A stretch of DNA of 64,000 nt, taken from assembly GCF_011926545.1 (NCBI RefSeq), contig NZ_JAATIT010000003.1, forward strand, positions 310,001 to 374,000. The letters run 5' to 3'. Below are positions 43,842-54,392 of this stretch, piece after piece. The position numbers were made by a program, and so were the translations under genes. Within the stretch, counting starts at the first letter, position 1. The number at the start of each line of letters is the position of its first letter. A model generated the notes under the pieces. It had not been told where the DNA came from. It saw nothing but the letters and a program-made list of their open reading frames with translations, and ran no database searches. This DNA is from Sphingopyxis italica. Lineage in GTDB: Bacteria > Pseudomonadota > Alphaproteobacteria > Sphingomonadales > Sphingomonadaceae.

Positions 43842-45662
43842 ATGGCCGTGTCGGGGGATGTGGGATTTGGGACCGAAAGGCCGAAGCACGCGGCGATCCG
43901 CGGGCTATTGGCCGGTTCGGCGGGATTGATCGCGGCGGCGCTGCCCGCCGCCCTGTGGGCGCAAGCGACACCGCAGATCCCGACGCGCGAGGAGATCCAG
44001 CGCCCGACGCTGCCTCCCGCCGCGCAGCCCGGTGAACAGATCGTCGCGATCGACGACGGCATCGAACGCGCTCCCTGCCCGCTCGCCAGTCCCGAATTCG
44101 CGCATATCCGCTTCACATTGCGCGCAGTCGAGTTTTCGAGCGTCGAAGGCATCGACAACGGGCTACTCGCGCCAAGCTGGTCCGATCGCGTCGGCCAAGA
44201 GTTGCCGATTTCCGCGGTGTGCGAGATTCGCGACCGCGCCGCGACGATCCTGCGCTCGCAAGGCTATCTCGCCGCGGTTCGTGTGCCGCCGCAGACGATC
44301 GGCGACGGCATCGTCCGGCTCGACATCCTGTCCGCGCGCATGGCGCGGATCGAGGTGCGCGGCGACGCCGGCGCGAACGAAAAATTGCTGCAACGCTATC
44401 TTTCGCGGCTCGACGATGCACCGGTGTTCAATATCGCCGACGCCGAACGCTACCTGCTGCTGGCGCGCGACATCCCGGGCATGGATGCGCGGCTGACGCT
44501 GCGCCCCGGCGCCGTTCCCGGCGAAGTCGTAGGCGAAGTCACCGTCAGCCGAACGCCCATGACCTTCGATTTCAATGCGCAGAATTTCGGGTCGCGCGAC
44601 GTCGGCCGCTGGGGCGGCAATGCGCGCGCGCGTTTCGCGGGCCTGACCGGCATGGGCGATCTCACCACGGTCAGCTTCTATGCGACCCCCGATCTCGACG
44701 AGCAGAAGGTCGTGCAGGCGTCGCACGAGTTCCGCGTCGGCGGCGAAGGGCTGCGTCTCGGCGCCAGCTATACCTACGCCTGGACGCGCCCCGATCTCAC
44801 CGGCCTGCCGATCAAGTCGAACACGCAGATCGTGAGCCTGTTCGGGTCTTATCCGCTCGTGCTGACGCAAGCCCGGCGCGTGACGATCGGCGGCGGGCTC
44901 GACATCATCGATCAGGACATCAGCCTGACCGGCGTCCCGCTCAACAAGGACCGGCTGCGCGTCCTGAACCTGCGCGCCGACGCGAACTGGATCGACCCCG
45001 CCTCGATCGCCGGGCGCGGCGGCTATAATCCCGGCGAGCCGCGCTGGTCACTCGCCACCTCGTTCGAGGCGCGGCGCGGTCTCGATTTCCTCGGCGCGAG
45101 CGACGATTGCGGTCCCGGCGGTGCGGCCTGCTTCCTGCCCGGCGCGGTGCCGCTGACGCGGATCGAGGGCAAGCCCGACGCCTTCCTGCTGCGCGCCAAT
45201 GCCCTCGCCGAATGGCGCCCGGCAAGGCTGTTCACACTGTCGGCGGCGCCGCGCGCGCAATGGGCGGCCGACCCGCTACTCGCCTATGAGGAATTTTCGG
45301 GCGGCAATTTCACCGTCGGACGCGGCTTCGACCCCGGCACCGTGATCGGCGACAGCGGCGTCGCGGTGGCGCTCGAAGCGCGCTACGGCTCGTTCATCCC
45401 CGCCAATACGAAGGCCTTCGCCTTTCAGCCCTTCGTCTTTTTCGACGCCGCCTGGGTGTGGAACGAGGATGCCGCCTTCGACGGGCTCGATCCGCAGAAA
45501 CTTTATTCGGCCGGCGGCGGCGTGCGCGTCGCTTATGGCAACCTCGGCCGGCTCGACGTCACGCTGGCGGTGCCACTCAACCGCGCCGGTTTCCTCACCG
45601 AGCGGCCCGACCCACGGCTGCTGGTGTCGCTGACCACCCAGTTCGGCGTGGGAGCGCGCTGA
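43842..45662 (+). CDS. TpsB transporter, ShlB/FhaC/HecB family
   Basis: A 606-residue outer-membrane Omp85-type secretion pore for a two-partner system. After the signal (ending in LWAQA) come two POTRA-like domains (IRFTLRAVEFSSVEGI, then VRLDILSARMARIEVRGD). The 16-strand barrel follows, with the conserved barrel/loop-6 motif GRGFDPGTVIGDSG. The ATG at 43842 follows AAGGGG; the frame is open for 52 codons upstream, but that stretch has no signal. Its partner exoprotein begins two bases after its stop. Length is normal. Confidence 0.92.
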   Translation: MAVSGDVGFGTERPKHAAIRGLLAGSAGLIAAALPAALWAQATPQIPTREEIQRPTLPPAAQPGEQIVAIDDGIERAPCPLASPEFAHIRFTLRAVEFSSVEGIDNGLLAPSWSDRVGQELPISAVCEIRDRAATILRSQGYLAAVRVPPQTIGDGIVRLDILSARMARIEVRGDAGANEKLLQRYLSRLDDAPVFNIADAERYLLLARDIPGMDARLTLRPGAVPGEVVGEVTVSRTPMTFDFNAQNFGSRDVGRWGGNARARFAGLTGMGDLTTVSFYATPDLDEQKVVQASHEFRVGGEGLRLGASYTYAWTRPDLTGLPIKSNTQIVSLFGSYPLVLTQARRVTIGGGLDIIDQDISLTGVPLNKDRLRVLNLRADANWIDPASIAGRGGYNPGEPRWSLATSFEARRGLDFLGASDDCGPGGAACFLPGAVPLTRIEGKPDAFLLRANALAEWRPARLFTLSAAPRAQWAADPLLAYEEFSGGNFTVGRGFDPGTVIGDSGVAVALEARYGSFIPANTKAFAFQPFVFFDAAWVWNEDAAFDGLDPQKLYSAGGGVRVAYGNLGRLDVTLAVPLNRAGFLTERPDPRLLVSLTTQFGVGAR

Positions 45663-45664
45663 CC

Positions 45665-48600
45665 ATGATTTTTGCATCGAGGACGACCGCCATGCGTGCC
45701 ACCGCCACTCTCTCGCCCGTCCGCAAAGGCAGGCAGCGCCTGCTGACCAGTTGCGCGATCGCCGCCGGGATCGCCGCGCTCGCCTATGGCGGCCCGGCCT
45801 CGGCGCAGGTGGCGGGCACGGGCAGCTTCGCTTCGGGCACCGGCTCGATCGGTAACGATGGCGGGGCCAACTCGACGACGGTGAATGTCGATGGGGCACA
45901 GAGCATCATCAACTGGGTGCCGACCGACACGGCGCCGACCGGCGGCGCGATCGACCTGCTCCCCGCGGGCGAGAACTGGAATTTCGTCGGCACCGGCGAC
46001 TATACCGTGCTCAATCGCTTCGTGAACGGCGGCGGCGGATCGCTCAGCCGCCAGATCGCGCTCAACGGCACGGTCAACTCATATACGGGATCGACCAGCG
46101 GCCCGCGCGGGGGCAATATCTGGTTCTACAACGCCGGTGGCATCCTGATCGGCGCGAGCGGCGTGATCAACGTCGGCAGCCTGCTGCTCACGACGAACGA
46201 CATCGTCACGACCGGCGGCCTGTTCGGCCCCGGCGGCACGATCCGCTTCAATGGCGCCGCGGGCAGCACGTCGGCGATCACCGTCAACGGCGCGATCAAC
46301 GCCGATATCGGCGGCAGCCCCGGCAGCTCCTATGTCGCGTTGGTCGCGCCGCGCGTCGTGCAGGCGGGCGCCGTCCGCGTCGACGGATCGGCGGCCTATG
46401 TCGCCGCCGAGCAGGCGAACATCCGCATCAACGGCGGCCTCTTCGACATCGACGTGACCGTCGGCGCGGAGGGTGGCAACGCCATCACCCACAGCGGCAC
46501 GACCACCGGTCCGGCGCATCTCGACGCCAATGGCAACGAGAGCCGCATCTATATGGTCGCCATTCCCAAGAATGACGCGGTGACGATGCTGGTCAGCGGG
46601 GCGATCGGCTATGACGACGCGCTGTCGGCAGAGGTCGATCCCGACGGCGCGGTGCGCCTGTCGGCGGGCTATAATATCGTCGGCGGCGAACTCGCCGCGG
46701 CGCCCGTCAACGCGACGGCGGCGAATATCACGGCGGCCGATACGCTGCTGCGCAGCAACACGATCGCGCGCGCCAGCGGCGCCTTTGCCGCCGGCCCGAC
46801 GCAGCAATTGCCGGGATCACCCACGCCGCTGTCGTCGGAGGGCCAGTTTTTCGTCGAGGGCAGCGGCATCTTCGTCGGCGACACCAGCGCCACCCTGTCC
46901 ATCGGGGCGAATCAGCGCGGCGGCGCCGACGGCAGCCTGATCATCGAGTCGGTCGACGCCAACGGCATCGCGGGCAACGCCGCCGTCAACGTCTCGGGCG
47001 GCACGCTCTCGGCCGCCAGCCTGGAAATATATGCGGACGGCGAACCGCAGGCCGCGACCGGGGGAGACAGCCAGGGCGGAACGGCCAGCCTGACGATCAC
47101 CGGCGGCAGCGTCAGCGCGCCGGTGGTCGTGGTCGAAGCCAATGGCATCGCCGATACCGGAACAAACGGCATCGGCGGCAACGGCAGCGGCGGCAACGCC
47201 AGCATCACCGTCAGCAACGCGGGCAGCACGCTGACCGCCAGCAATATTTTCATAAACGCGCTCGGGCGCGGCGATTTCAATTTCCCCAACACCCCGCCCG
47301 CCATCAATGGCGACGGGACGGGCGGCACGGCGGCCCTCACCGTTTCCAATGGTGGCAGTGTGACGCCGGCCGCTCTGCTTTCGCTCGACGCGCGGGGAAT
47401 TGGCGGCATCGGCCTCACCCAGTCGGGCAATGGCACCGGCGGCACGGCGCGCATTCAGGTGTCGGGCGCGGGGTCATCCCTGTCGGCGACGCAGAGCTTC
47501 GTCGATGCCTCGGGCCAAGGCGGCGGAAACGCCGGTTTCTTCCAATCGCAGAATGGTGGAGACGGAACGGGAGGCACCGCCGGGATACTGATCGACGCCG
47601 ATGCGGCATCGACCATCTCGCTGGGCTCGGCCGGCGTTTTCGCCATCGGCGAGGGCGGCAACGCCGACGGAAGCGAGAATACCACCGGCGGCGATGCGCT
47701 GGGAGGGTCGGCCAGCTTGATCGTCGAGGGTGGCGTCAACGCGCAATTCACCCAAATAGTGCTCGACGCGTCCGCGGCCGCCGGAACCGCCGCCACCCCC
47801 AGCGGCACGACGGGGCAGTCGGGCAACGCGCGCGCGAACAATGTGACATTGACGGCGACGAACGGGTCCACCATCGACAGCAGCGGTTTGATCAACCTTT
47901 TCGCCGTCGGCATGAATCCCTTTCCCTTCAACCCCACCGGTGAAAATTTCGGAACGGGCACGGGGGGCAATATCGCGGTCAACGCGACCGCGGGGGGCAC
48001 GATCAGCACCGGCGCCCGCCTCACCGCGCAAGCGATGGGCGGCAGCATGTCCGACACGATCCGGCAAAGCGCCGGTAACGGCATTGGCGGCGACGTCGAT
48101 TTTCTCGCCGACGGCGGCACCATTCGCGCCGAGGTCTATGACGTCGATGTCAGCGGCAACACCGCCGATGTGGCCGGCGCCGGGGGCACGGCGCAGGGCG
48201 GAACGATCGACGTCTTCGCGCAAAATGGCGGATTATTCGTTGCCACGCTCGACGCGAACAGCCGCTTCAACGCCGGCGCCACGTCGGGCATCAGCGCGGC
48301 GGGCGCGGCAGCCACGGGCGGCACGATCCAGCTGATCGCCGACGCCGGCACGATCGACCTCGGCGTCGGGGCCAATTTGTTCGCCGACGGCAGTTCGGGC
48401 GGCGCGGCGGTGCCGGGCGCGAACAACCCGACCGGCACCGGCGGCGCGATCCTGATCCGCGTCGAAGCCGACGCGTCGGACAGCAGCCGCATCGACGCCG
48501 GCGACCTGTTCGCATCGGCCGACGGCCGGGCGCTGCCGGACGGCGAAACGCCGCCCGGCGTGGAACTTCCCGCCGGCAACGGCCAGGGCGGCACGATGAC

Positions 48601-51600
48601 GGTGGAGATCGCAGGCGGCACCCTCACCGGCGGCGTCCTCGAACTGTCGGCGACCGGCGTGGGCGGCGGCGGCGCGGGCAGCGCAACGGGAACCGGCGGC
48701 ACCGCGACCTTCACGCAGACGGGTGGAGCCGTGTCGATCAGCGACATGAACATCGTCGCCGACGGCTTCGGCGGCACCGTGCAAGGCGTGTCGGGAACGG
48801 GCATCGGCGGCATCGCGGCGATCAACCTGTCGGGCGGCACGATCACCGCGGCCGACATCACGGCCTCGGCCGGCGGCACGGGCGGCATCGGCTTCAGGGG
48901 CGATGATTTCGACCCGCTCAACATCGTCGCGAGCGGCGCCGGCGGCGTCGGCCGCGGTGGCGCCGCGACGATCAGCATCGACGGCGCGGCCATCGTCGAG
49001 ACCGGCGTCATTCGCGCGAGCGCGCTCGGCGCCGGCGGCGACGGCGGGCGGTTCGACAGCTTCTTCAGCGGGATACCGGGCGACGCGGGCAACGCGGGCG
49101 AAGGCATCGGCGGTGAAGCGACGGTCAATGTGCGCGGCGGCACCACCACCGCGAGCAGCCTGACCGCCGACGCGTCGGGCACCGGCGGCATCGGCGGCGA
49201 AAGCTTTTTCTCGAGCAGCGGCAGTCCCGCCACCGGCATCGGGGTCGGCGGGACGGGCGGCACGGGCCGCGGCGGCACCGCGTCGATCGCGCTGGGAACC
49301 GCGATCGACGGCGTCGGCACGGCGAGCAGCGTCGCGCTCGGTTCGGGCGGCGCGGGCGGCTTCCACAATGTCGGCGGCGATGGCGGCGATGGCTTCGGCG
49401 GCACCGCACAGGCGATCGTGACCGGCTTCGAGGCGGGCGACCTCGCGGTCACCATCGATTCGACCGGGGTCGGCGGCGATGGCGCCAACGGCAGCGACGG
49501 CGCGGGCGGCAGCGGCGGCAACGGCACGGGCGGCACCTCGCGCATACTCGCCGACGGCGCGGGCGCGAGCCTTACCGCTGTGCAGAGCAATCTCGTCTCG
49601 GGCGGCATCGGCGGCAACGGCGGCGCGGGCGGGCTCGGCTTCGGCTCCTTCCTCGCGGTCGCGCCCGATGGCGGCGATGGCGGCGACGGGCAAGGCGGCA
49701 CGATCGAAATTGCCGCAAGCGAAGGCGGGACCGTCGCGCTCGGCCTCGACGGGGGTGACCTCGTCTCGCTCTCCAGCACCGGCAACGGCGGCGCGGGCGG
49801 GCTCGGCAGCGACAGCAGTTTCGGCGAAGGAAATGACTCGGGAGGCGGCGGCGACGGCGGCGCGGGAACCGGCGGCACCGTCCGCCTCGTCGCGACCGGC
49901 GGCACGATCACCTCGAACGGCGAAGCGGTCGATATCACCGCCAGCGGACTTTCGGGTGAAGGCGGCAGCGGCGGCACCGGCCAGGGCGGCGGCCGGGACG
50001 GCATCCTCGGCGATTTGGGTCAGACCACCGGCGGGCGCGTCGTGATCGAAACAGTGGTCGGCGCCTCGGGGCCCGGCCAGATCGACCTTGGCCCGACGAG
50101 CATCGCGGCGAACGGCGATTTCGCGGGGCGCATCGAGTTGCGCGCGGGCGGCAATATCAGCTTCGCGGGCCTCACCGCCGAGGCGTTCGGGACCGCCGCG
50201 CCGACCAACAACGACACCGATACCGCGCTCGCGGGCATCTTCGTCGCGCCAACCGGCGGCACGATCGCCAGCCAGGGCGACGTCACGCTGACCACCGACG
50301 GCTCGATCGGCGTCCATGCCCGGTCGAACGGGATCGTCGACGTCGATGGCATCCTGACGATCGACGCGGGCGACCAGATCGACATCCGCCACGATGCGCG
50401 CGAAGGCGCGGCGCCCACGCTCCGCGCGAGCGACAGCCTGATCGCGACGGCGCCGAACAGCATCAGCGGCGCGCCGGACAGCCTGATCGCCGCCGGCGGC
50501 GCGCTGTCGCTGACCACCGCCGGGACGATCGGCATCGACGGGCTGACGGGTGACGACATCAGCCTGACCAGCACCGGCGCGACGACCGTCGAACATGCCG
50601 AAGCGGTGAATGATTTCACCGCGAACGCCGCGAGCTTCGCGACCGGTCTCAATTCGATCATCACCGGCGGCGATATCGATATCACCTCGCCGGGCGCGGT
50701 CGATCTCGGCAATTCGAGCGCGGGCGGTTTCGTTCAAGTCTCGGGGCAATCGATCGCCTTCAACAATATCGACGCCGGCCTGTCGGTCGACCTGTTCGCC
50801 GACGGAATCGACGGCGGCTCGATTGCCGCCGGCGGCGACATCACCCTGTTCGCCGACAGCATCGCGCTGACCGGCGCGGTGACGGGCGACGCGTCCTTCT
50901 TCGCCTTCGGCACGGGCGGCGCTGTGTCGGTGAACAGCGCCGACGTCGCCGGCACGATCTCCATCTTCTCGACCGACGATCTTTCGGGCAGCTTCGTCGC
51001 GGGCGGCGACATCTTCCTCAATTCGGACGGCAACATCGATGCCTCGGCGCAGGCGAACGGCGGCTATGTCGACGGCAACGGTCTCGCCACCGAAGGCAAT
51101 CTGTTCGTCGTCGCGGCGGGCGACGCGGCGCTGACCGACAGCTCCGCAGCGCGGATGTTCGGAGTGAGTGCCGGCGGCGCCGCATCGATCGATGGCGGCA
51201 CCGCGGGCGAGGACATGCTCATTATCGCCGGGACTACCGCCAGCCTGACCGACGTCAGCGTGGGTGACGACCTCACCGTCAACGCGTCCGGAAACATCGA
51301 CGCGATCAACGTCAGCGCGACCGGCGCGGGCGCCGATACGCATGTCCTCAGCTTCTCGTCGGGTTCGGGAAGTCCGACCTTCTCAATCGGCGTCGGCGAT
51401 GGAAGCGGCGCCGACATCACGATCGCCTCGGCGAACGGCGCGATCGACGCCACCACGCTGTCGGCGGGTGACGACATCATATTGACCAGCACCGGCGCGA
51501 CGACCGTCGAACATGCCGAAGCCGTCAATGATTTCACCGCGACCGCGGCCAGCTTCGCGACCGGGCTCAATTCGATCATCACCGGCGGCGATATCAATAT

Positions 51601-54343
51601 CACCTCGCCGGGCGCGGTCGATCTCGGCAATTCGAGCGCGGGCGGTTTCGTTCAAGTCTCGGGACAATCGATCGCCTTCAATAATATCGACGCCGGTCTG
51701 ACGGTCGACCTGTTTGCCGACGGAATCGACGGCGGCTCGATCGCCGCCGGCGGCGACATCACCCTGTTCGCCGACAGCATCGCGCTGACCGGCGCGGTGA
51801 CCGGCGACGCCTCCTTCTTCGCCTTTGGAACCGCCGGCACGGTTGCGGTGAACGGAGCCGACGTCGCGGGAACGATCTCGATCTTCGCGGCCGACGGTCT
51901 GACGGGCAATTTTGTCGCGGGCGGCAACATCTCTCTGAATAGCGACGGCGACATCGCCGCCTCGGCACAGGCGAACGGCGGCTATGTCGACGCCAACGGC
52001 GGCGTCGCCGAGGGCAATTTGTTCGTCGTCGCCGCGGGCGACGCGGCGCTGACCGACAGCTCCGCGGCGCGCATGTTCGGCGTCAGTGCCGGGGGCGCCG
52101 CATCGATCGTGGGCGGAAGTGCGGGCGAGGACATGCTCGTGCTCGCCGGAACGACCGCCAGCCTGACCGACGTGAGCGCGGGCGACGACATCAGCGTCGA
52201 AACGCCCGGCAACATCGACGCCGTCAATGTCAGCTCGACCGGAGCGGGCGCCGACACGCATATCCTCGGCCTGTCGTCGGGATCCGGCAGCCCGAGCTTC
52301 ACGATCGGCGTCGGCGATGGAAGCGGCGCCGACATCGTGATGGCGTCGGCGAACGGCGCGATCGACGCCGCCGCGCTGTCGGCGGGCGACGACATATTGC
52401 TGGGCGCCGCGAACGCCATCGCCGTCAACGGCGCGACGACGCTCGGCCTCGGCACGACCGGCGGCGACAGCAGCATCCGCACCCAAGGCGGCGCCACGAC
52501 GCTCGCGGGTATCGACGCATTCAGCGACGTCATCGTCGATGCTGCGGGCCTCGCCAACCTCTCCGGCATCGTCGCGGCGGGCGGCAACGTCATCATCAAC
52601 GCACAGGACGTCACGCTCGCCGCGCTGACCGATCCCGGTGGCACCGCCGTTCCGACGCTGAGCGCCGACGGCGATGTCGTGGTGAATTCGGCGGCGGGCA
52701 TTGCGGGCGGCGGCGTTCGCGCGCTCGGCGACGTTGCGCTGACCGCGGACACCGCCATCGGCCTCACTTCGGTCGAAGGGCAGAATGTCACGCTGACCGG
52801 CACCACCGGCATCGACGTGGATGACGCCAATATACTCGGCGCGGCCAGCCTCGACAGCGGCGACGGCGATATCCGGATCGGCAGCCTGCTCGCCGCCGGC
52901 CCCGTCGACGCCAGCGCCGGCGCGATCCGTATCGAAGGCGGCGGCAGCCTGGCCTTTGCGACGCTCACCACCGACGTCGGCGACGCCTATGTCCGCGCGA
53001 ACGGCGACCTGTCGATCGCGAACGGCAACGTCGCGGGCACAGCCGACTTCGGCGCGCAAGGCGAAGGGATGAGCGTCGGCACGCTCACCGCGGCCAATGC
53101 GATCCTCGCCAATTCGGGCGGGTTCCTGGACCTCGATAGCGTGACCGTGGCGGGCGACCTCGACGCCAGCGCGCTGACCTCGCTTGGCATCACCGGCGTC
53201 GTCACCGGCCAGTCGATCGCGCTCGCCTCGGCGAATATCGCGATCGATCCGGCCGGCCGCGTCGGCACCGCGGGCGTCACGCAGCAACTGTCGATCGCGA
53301 ACAACAACAGCGACAACCAGACCTTCGTCGGCGGCGCGTCGGGCACCAGCGTCGCGGGCTATCATATCGACGCCGACGAACTGACCCGCCTCTATGGCAG
53401 CCAGATCGACATCGTCGCGCCCGCGGTGCAGGCCGCAGGGGGCGGATCGGTCGGGTCGGCGGCGCCGCCCGACGTGATCGTCGACGGCTTCACCATGACC
53501 GGCGGCGCGGCGGGATCGAACCTCGGTGCGAACGGCGCGCTGACGATCCGGACGCCGGGCAAGATGCGCGTGGTCGGCAATGTCGAACTGATGGGCCTTA
53601 CCGACGCCAACGCGCTCAATCTCGTCGCGGGCGACGCGATCGAGGTCATTCTGGGTCAGGGCAGCGTCCGGCTGGTGAACGGCACCGATCCGGCGGGACA
53701 GCTCAACCTGGTGTCCGACGACGTCATCGTCGCCACGGCGGAAGCGATCGCGGATGTCGGCGCGGCGACCTCGACCAGCGCGATCAACACGCGGCTCGCA
53801 CAGAATGACGGCATCCTGCTCGACGAGGGCGCGCTCTTCGCGCGCAGCATCCGCGCCGAGGTCGTCGGCGGCTTCTACGTCCAGAATAGCGGGGTGGGCA
53901 CCGAAACCGCCCAGCGCCGCGGGCTGACCTTCGGCGCCGGCGGGCTCGACGTCGTGACCGAAGGACCGTCGCGCATCGTCGTCAACGGCGTGCAATTGGG
54001 TCCGAACGGCCAAGTGACCGGTCTCGATACGCTCCAGCTTCTGACCATCGGCGGCGCGGCGCCGGTCGCCGGCGCCTATGACCCCGGGTCGACCGTCAAC
54101 GGCTGCCTCATCTCCAGCCCGACCGTCTGCGCCACCGGCGCGCTCGACGTCGACAATAATTTCCCGGTGCAGGACGTCATCGAGGAGATCGACGGCGACG
54201 AGGATGGCGCGGGCGAAGGCAACACCCTGCCGCAACCGCTGATCACGATGCGCGAGGTGGACCCGCTGACCGGCGCGCCGCTGCTCGACGATCCGGTGAC
54301 CGGCGCCGGCAACGACGATCTGTGGACGCCGCCCGCGCAATAA
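45665..54343 (+). CDS. giant two-partner secretion exoprotein (TpsA, filamentous haemagglutinin type)
   Basis: A 2,892-residue surface protein exported by the TpsB pore. A signal (LLTSCAIAAGIAALAYGGPASA) precedes the TPS domain (about residues 50-260), recognised by FVGTGDYTVLNRFV and NAGGILIGASGVINVGSLLL. The rest is predicted beta-helix. Residues about 430-1500 are glycine-rich (GGTGG, GGNG). Residues about 1629-2240 are two exact-length tandem copies of 306 residues. The C-terminus is acidic (EEIDGDEDGAGEGN) with no recognised toxin or anchor. The ATG at 45692 with GAGGA is an alternative start. It is probably an adhesin or biofilm protein. Confidence 0.88.
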   Translation: MIFASRTTAMRATATLSPVRKGRQRLLTSCAIAAGIAALAYGGPASAQVAGTGSFASGTGSIGNDGGANSTTVNVDGAQSIINWVPTDTAPTGGAIDLLPAGENWNFVGTGDYTVLNRFVNGGGGSLSRQIALNGTVNSYTGSTSGPRGGNIWFYNAGGILIGASGVINVGSLLLTTNDIVTTGGLFGPGGTIRFNGAAGSTSAITVNGAINADIGGSPGSSYVALVAPRVVQAGAVRVDGSAAYVAAEQANIRINGGLFDIDVTVGAEGGNAITHSGTTTGPAHLDANGNESRIYMVAIPKNDAVTMLVSGAIGYDDALSAEVDPDGAVRLSAGYNIVGGELAAAPVNATAANITAADTLLRSNTIARASGAFAAGPTQQLPGSPTPLSSEGQFFVEGSGIFVGDTSATLSIGANQRGGADGSLIIESVDANGIAGNAAVNVSGGTLSAASLEIYADGEPQAATGGDSQGGTASLTITGGSVSAPVVVVEANGIADTGTNGIGGNGSGGNASITVSNAGSTLTASNIFINALGRGDFNFPNTPPAINGDGTGGTAALTVSNGGSVTPAALLSLDARGIGGIGLTQSGNGTGGTARIQVSGAGSSLSATQSFVDASGQGGGNAGFFQSQNGGDGTGGTAGILIDADAASTISLGSAGVFAIGEGGNADGSENTTGGDALGGSASLIVEGGVNAQFTQIVLDASAAAGTAATPSGTTGQSGNARANNVTLTATNGSTIDSSGLINLFAVGMNPFPFNPTGENFGTGTGGNIAVNATAGGTISTGARLTAQAMGGSMSDTIRQSAGNGIGGDVDFLADGGTIRAEVYDVDVSGNTADVAGAGGTAQGGTIDVFAQNGGLFVATLDANSRFNAGATSGISAAGAAATGGTIQLIADAGTIDLGVGANLFADGSSGGAAVPGANNPTGTGGAILIRVEADASDSSRIDAGDLFASADGRALPDGETPPGVELPAGNGQGGTMTVEIAGGTLTGGVLELSATGVGGGGAGSATGTGGTATFTQTGGAVSISDMNIVADGFGGTVQGVSGTGIGGIAAINLSGGTITAADITASAGGTGGIGFRGDDFDPLNIVASGAGGVGRGGAATISIDGAAIVETGVIRASALGAGGDGGRFDSFFSGIPGDAGNAGEGIGGEATVNVRGGTTTASSLTADASGTGGIGGESFFSSSGSPATGIGVGGTGGTGRGGTASIALGTAIDGVGTASSVALGSGGAGGFHNVGGDGGDGFGGTAQAIVTGFEAGDLAVTIDSTGVGGDGANGSDGAGGSGGNGTGGTSRILADGAGASLTAVQSNLVSGGIGGNGGAGGLGFGSFLAVAPDGGDGGDGQGGTIEIAASEGGTVALGLDGGDLVSLSSTGNGGAGGLGSDSSFGEGNDSGGGGDGGAGTGGTVRLVATGGTITSNGEAVDITASGLSGEGGSGGTGQGGGRDGILGDLGQTTGGRVVIETVVGASGPGQIDLGPTSIAANGDFAGRIELRAGGNISFAGLTAEAFGTAAPTNNDTDTALAGIFVAPTGGTIASQGDVTLTTDGSIGVHARSNGIVDVDGILTIDAGDQIDIRHDAREGAAPTLRASDSLIATAPNSISGAPDSLIAAGGALSLTTAGTIGIDGLTGDDISLTSTGATTVEHAEAVNDFTANAASFATGLNSIITGGDIDITSPGAVDLGNSSAGGFVQVSGQSIAFNNIDAGLSVDLFADGIDGGSIAAGGDITLFADSIALTGAVTGDASFFAFGTGGAVSVNSADVAGTISIFSTDDLSGSFVAGGDIFLNSDGNIDASAQANGGYVDGNGLATEGNLFVVAAGDAALTDSSAARMFGVSAGGAASIDGGTAGEDMLIIAGTTASLTDVSVGDDLTVNASGNIDAINVSATGAGADTHVLSFSSGSGSPTFSIGVGDGSGADITIASANGAIDATTLSAGDDIILTSTGATTVEHAEAVNDFTATAASFATGLNSIITGGDINITSPGAVDLGNSSAGGFVQVSGQSIAFNNIDAGLTVDLFADGIDGGSIAAGGDITLFADSIALTGAVTGDASFFAFGTAGTVAVNGADVAGTISIFAADGLTGNFVAGGNISLNSDGDIAASAQANGGYVDANGGVAEGNLFVVAAGDAALTDSSAARMFGVSAGGAASIVGGSAGEDMLVLAGTTASLTDVSAGDDISVETPGNIDAVNVSSTGAGADTHILGLSSGSGSPSFTIGVGDGSGADIVMASANGAIDAAALSAGDDILLGAANAIAVNGATTLGLGTTGGDSSIRTQGGATTLAGIDAFSDVIVDAAGLANLSGIVAAGGNVIINAQDVTLAALTDPGGTAVPTLSADGDVVVNSAAGIAGGGVRALGDVALTADTAIGLTSVEGQNVTLTGTTGIDVDDANILGAASLDSGDGDIRIGSLLAAGPVDASAGAIRIEGGGSLAFATLTTDVGDAYVRANGDLSIANGNVAGTADFGAQGEGMSVGTLTAANAILANSGGFLDLDSVTVAGDLDASALTSLGITGVVTGQSIALASANIAIDPAGRVGTAGVTQQLSIANNNSDNQTFVGGASGTSVAGYHIDADELTRLYGSQIDIVAPAVQAAGGGSVGSAAPPDVIVDGFTMTGGAAGSNLGANGALTIRTPGKMRVVGNVELMGLTDANALNLVAGDAIEVILGQGSVRLVNGTDPAGQLNLVSDDVIVATAEAIADVGAATSTSAINTRLAQNDGILLDEGALFARSIRAEVVGGFYVQNSGVGTETAQRRGLTFGAGGLDVVTEGPSRIVVNGVQLGPNGQVTGLDTLQLLTIGGAAPVAGAYDPGSTVNGCLISSPTVCATGALDVDNNFPVQDVIEEIDGDEDGAGEGNTLPQPLITMREVDPLTGAPLLDDPVTGAGNDDLWTPPAQ
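50548..51465 (+). repeat. first copy of a 918-bp tandem repeat in the TpsA gene
   Basis: The unit starts at GGGTGACGACATC and encodes 306 residues, including TSTGATTVEHAEAVNDF and GGYVDGNG. The next unit starts exactly 918 bases later in the same frame. Confidence 0.92.
51466..52383 (+). repeat. second copy of the 918-bp tandem repeat
   Basis: The copy has the same length without any indel. Differences are substitutions, for example STDDLSGS in copy 1 against AADGLTGN in copy 2. A third, short start (GGGCGACGACAT at 52384) follows and then diverges. Confidence 0.92.
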
Positions 54344-54392
54344 GCCGCGTTTCGGTTGACGGATCGCATCGGGGCGAGGCATGGGCGGCGGC

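Noticed and set aside
46900..50100. Short glycine-rich direct repeats resembling an array
   Set aside because: They are codons for GG(T/N)GG in the exoprotein, with irregular spacing and no spacers, so not CRISPR or a satellite.
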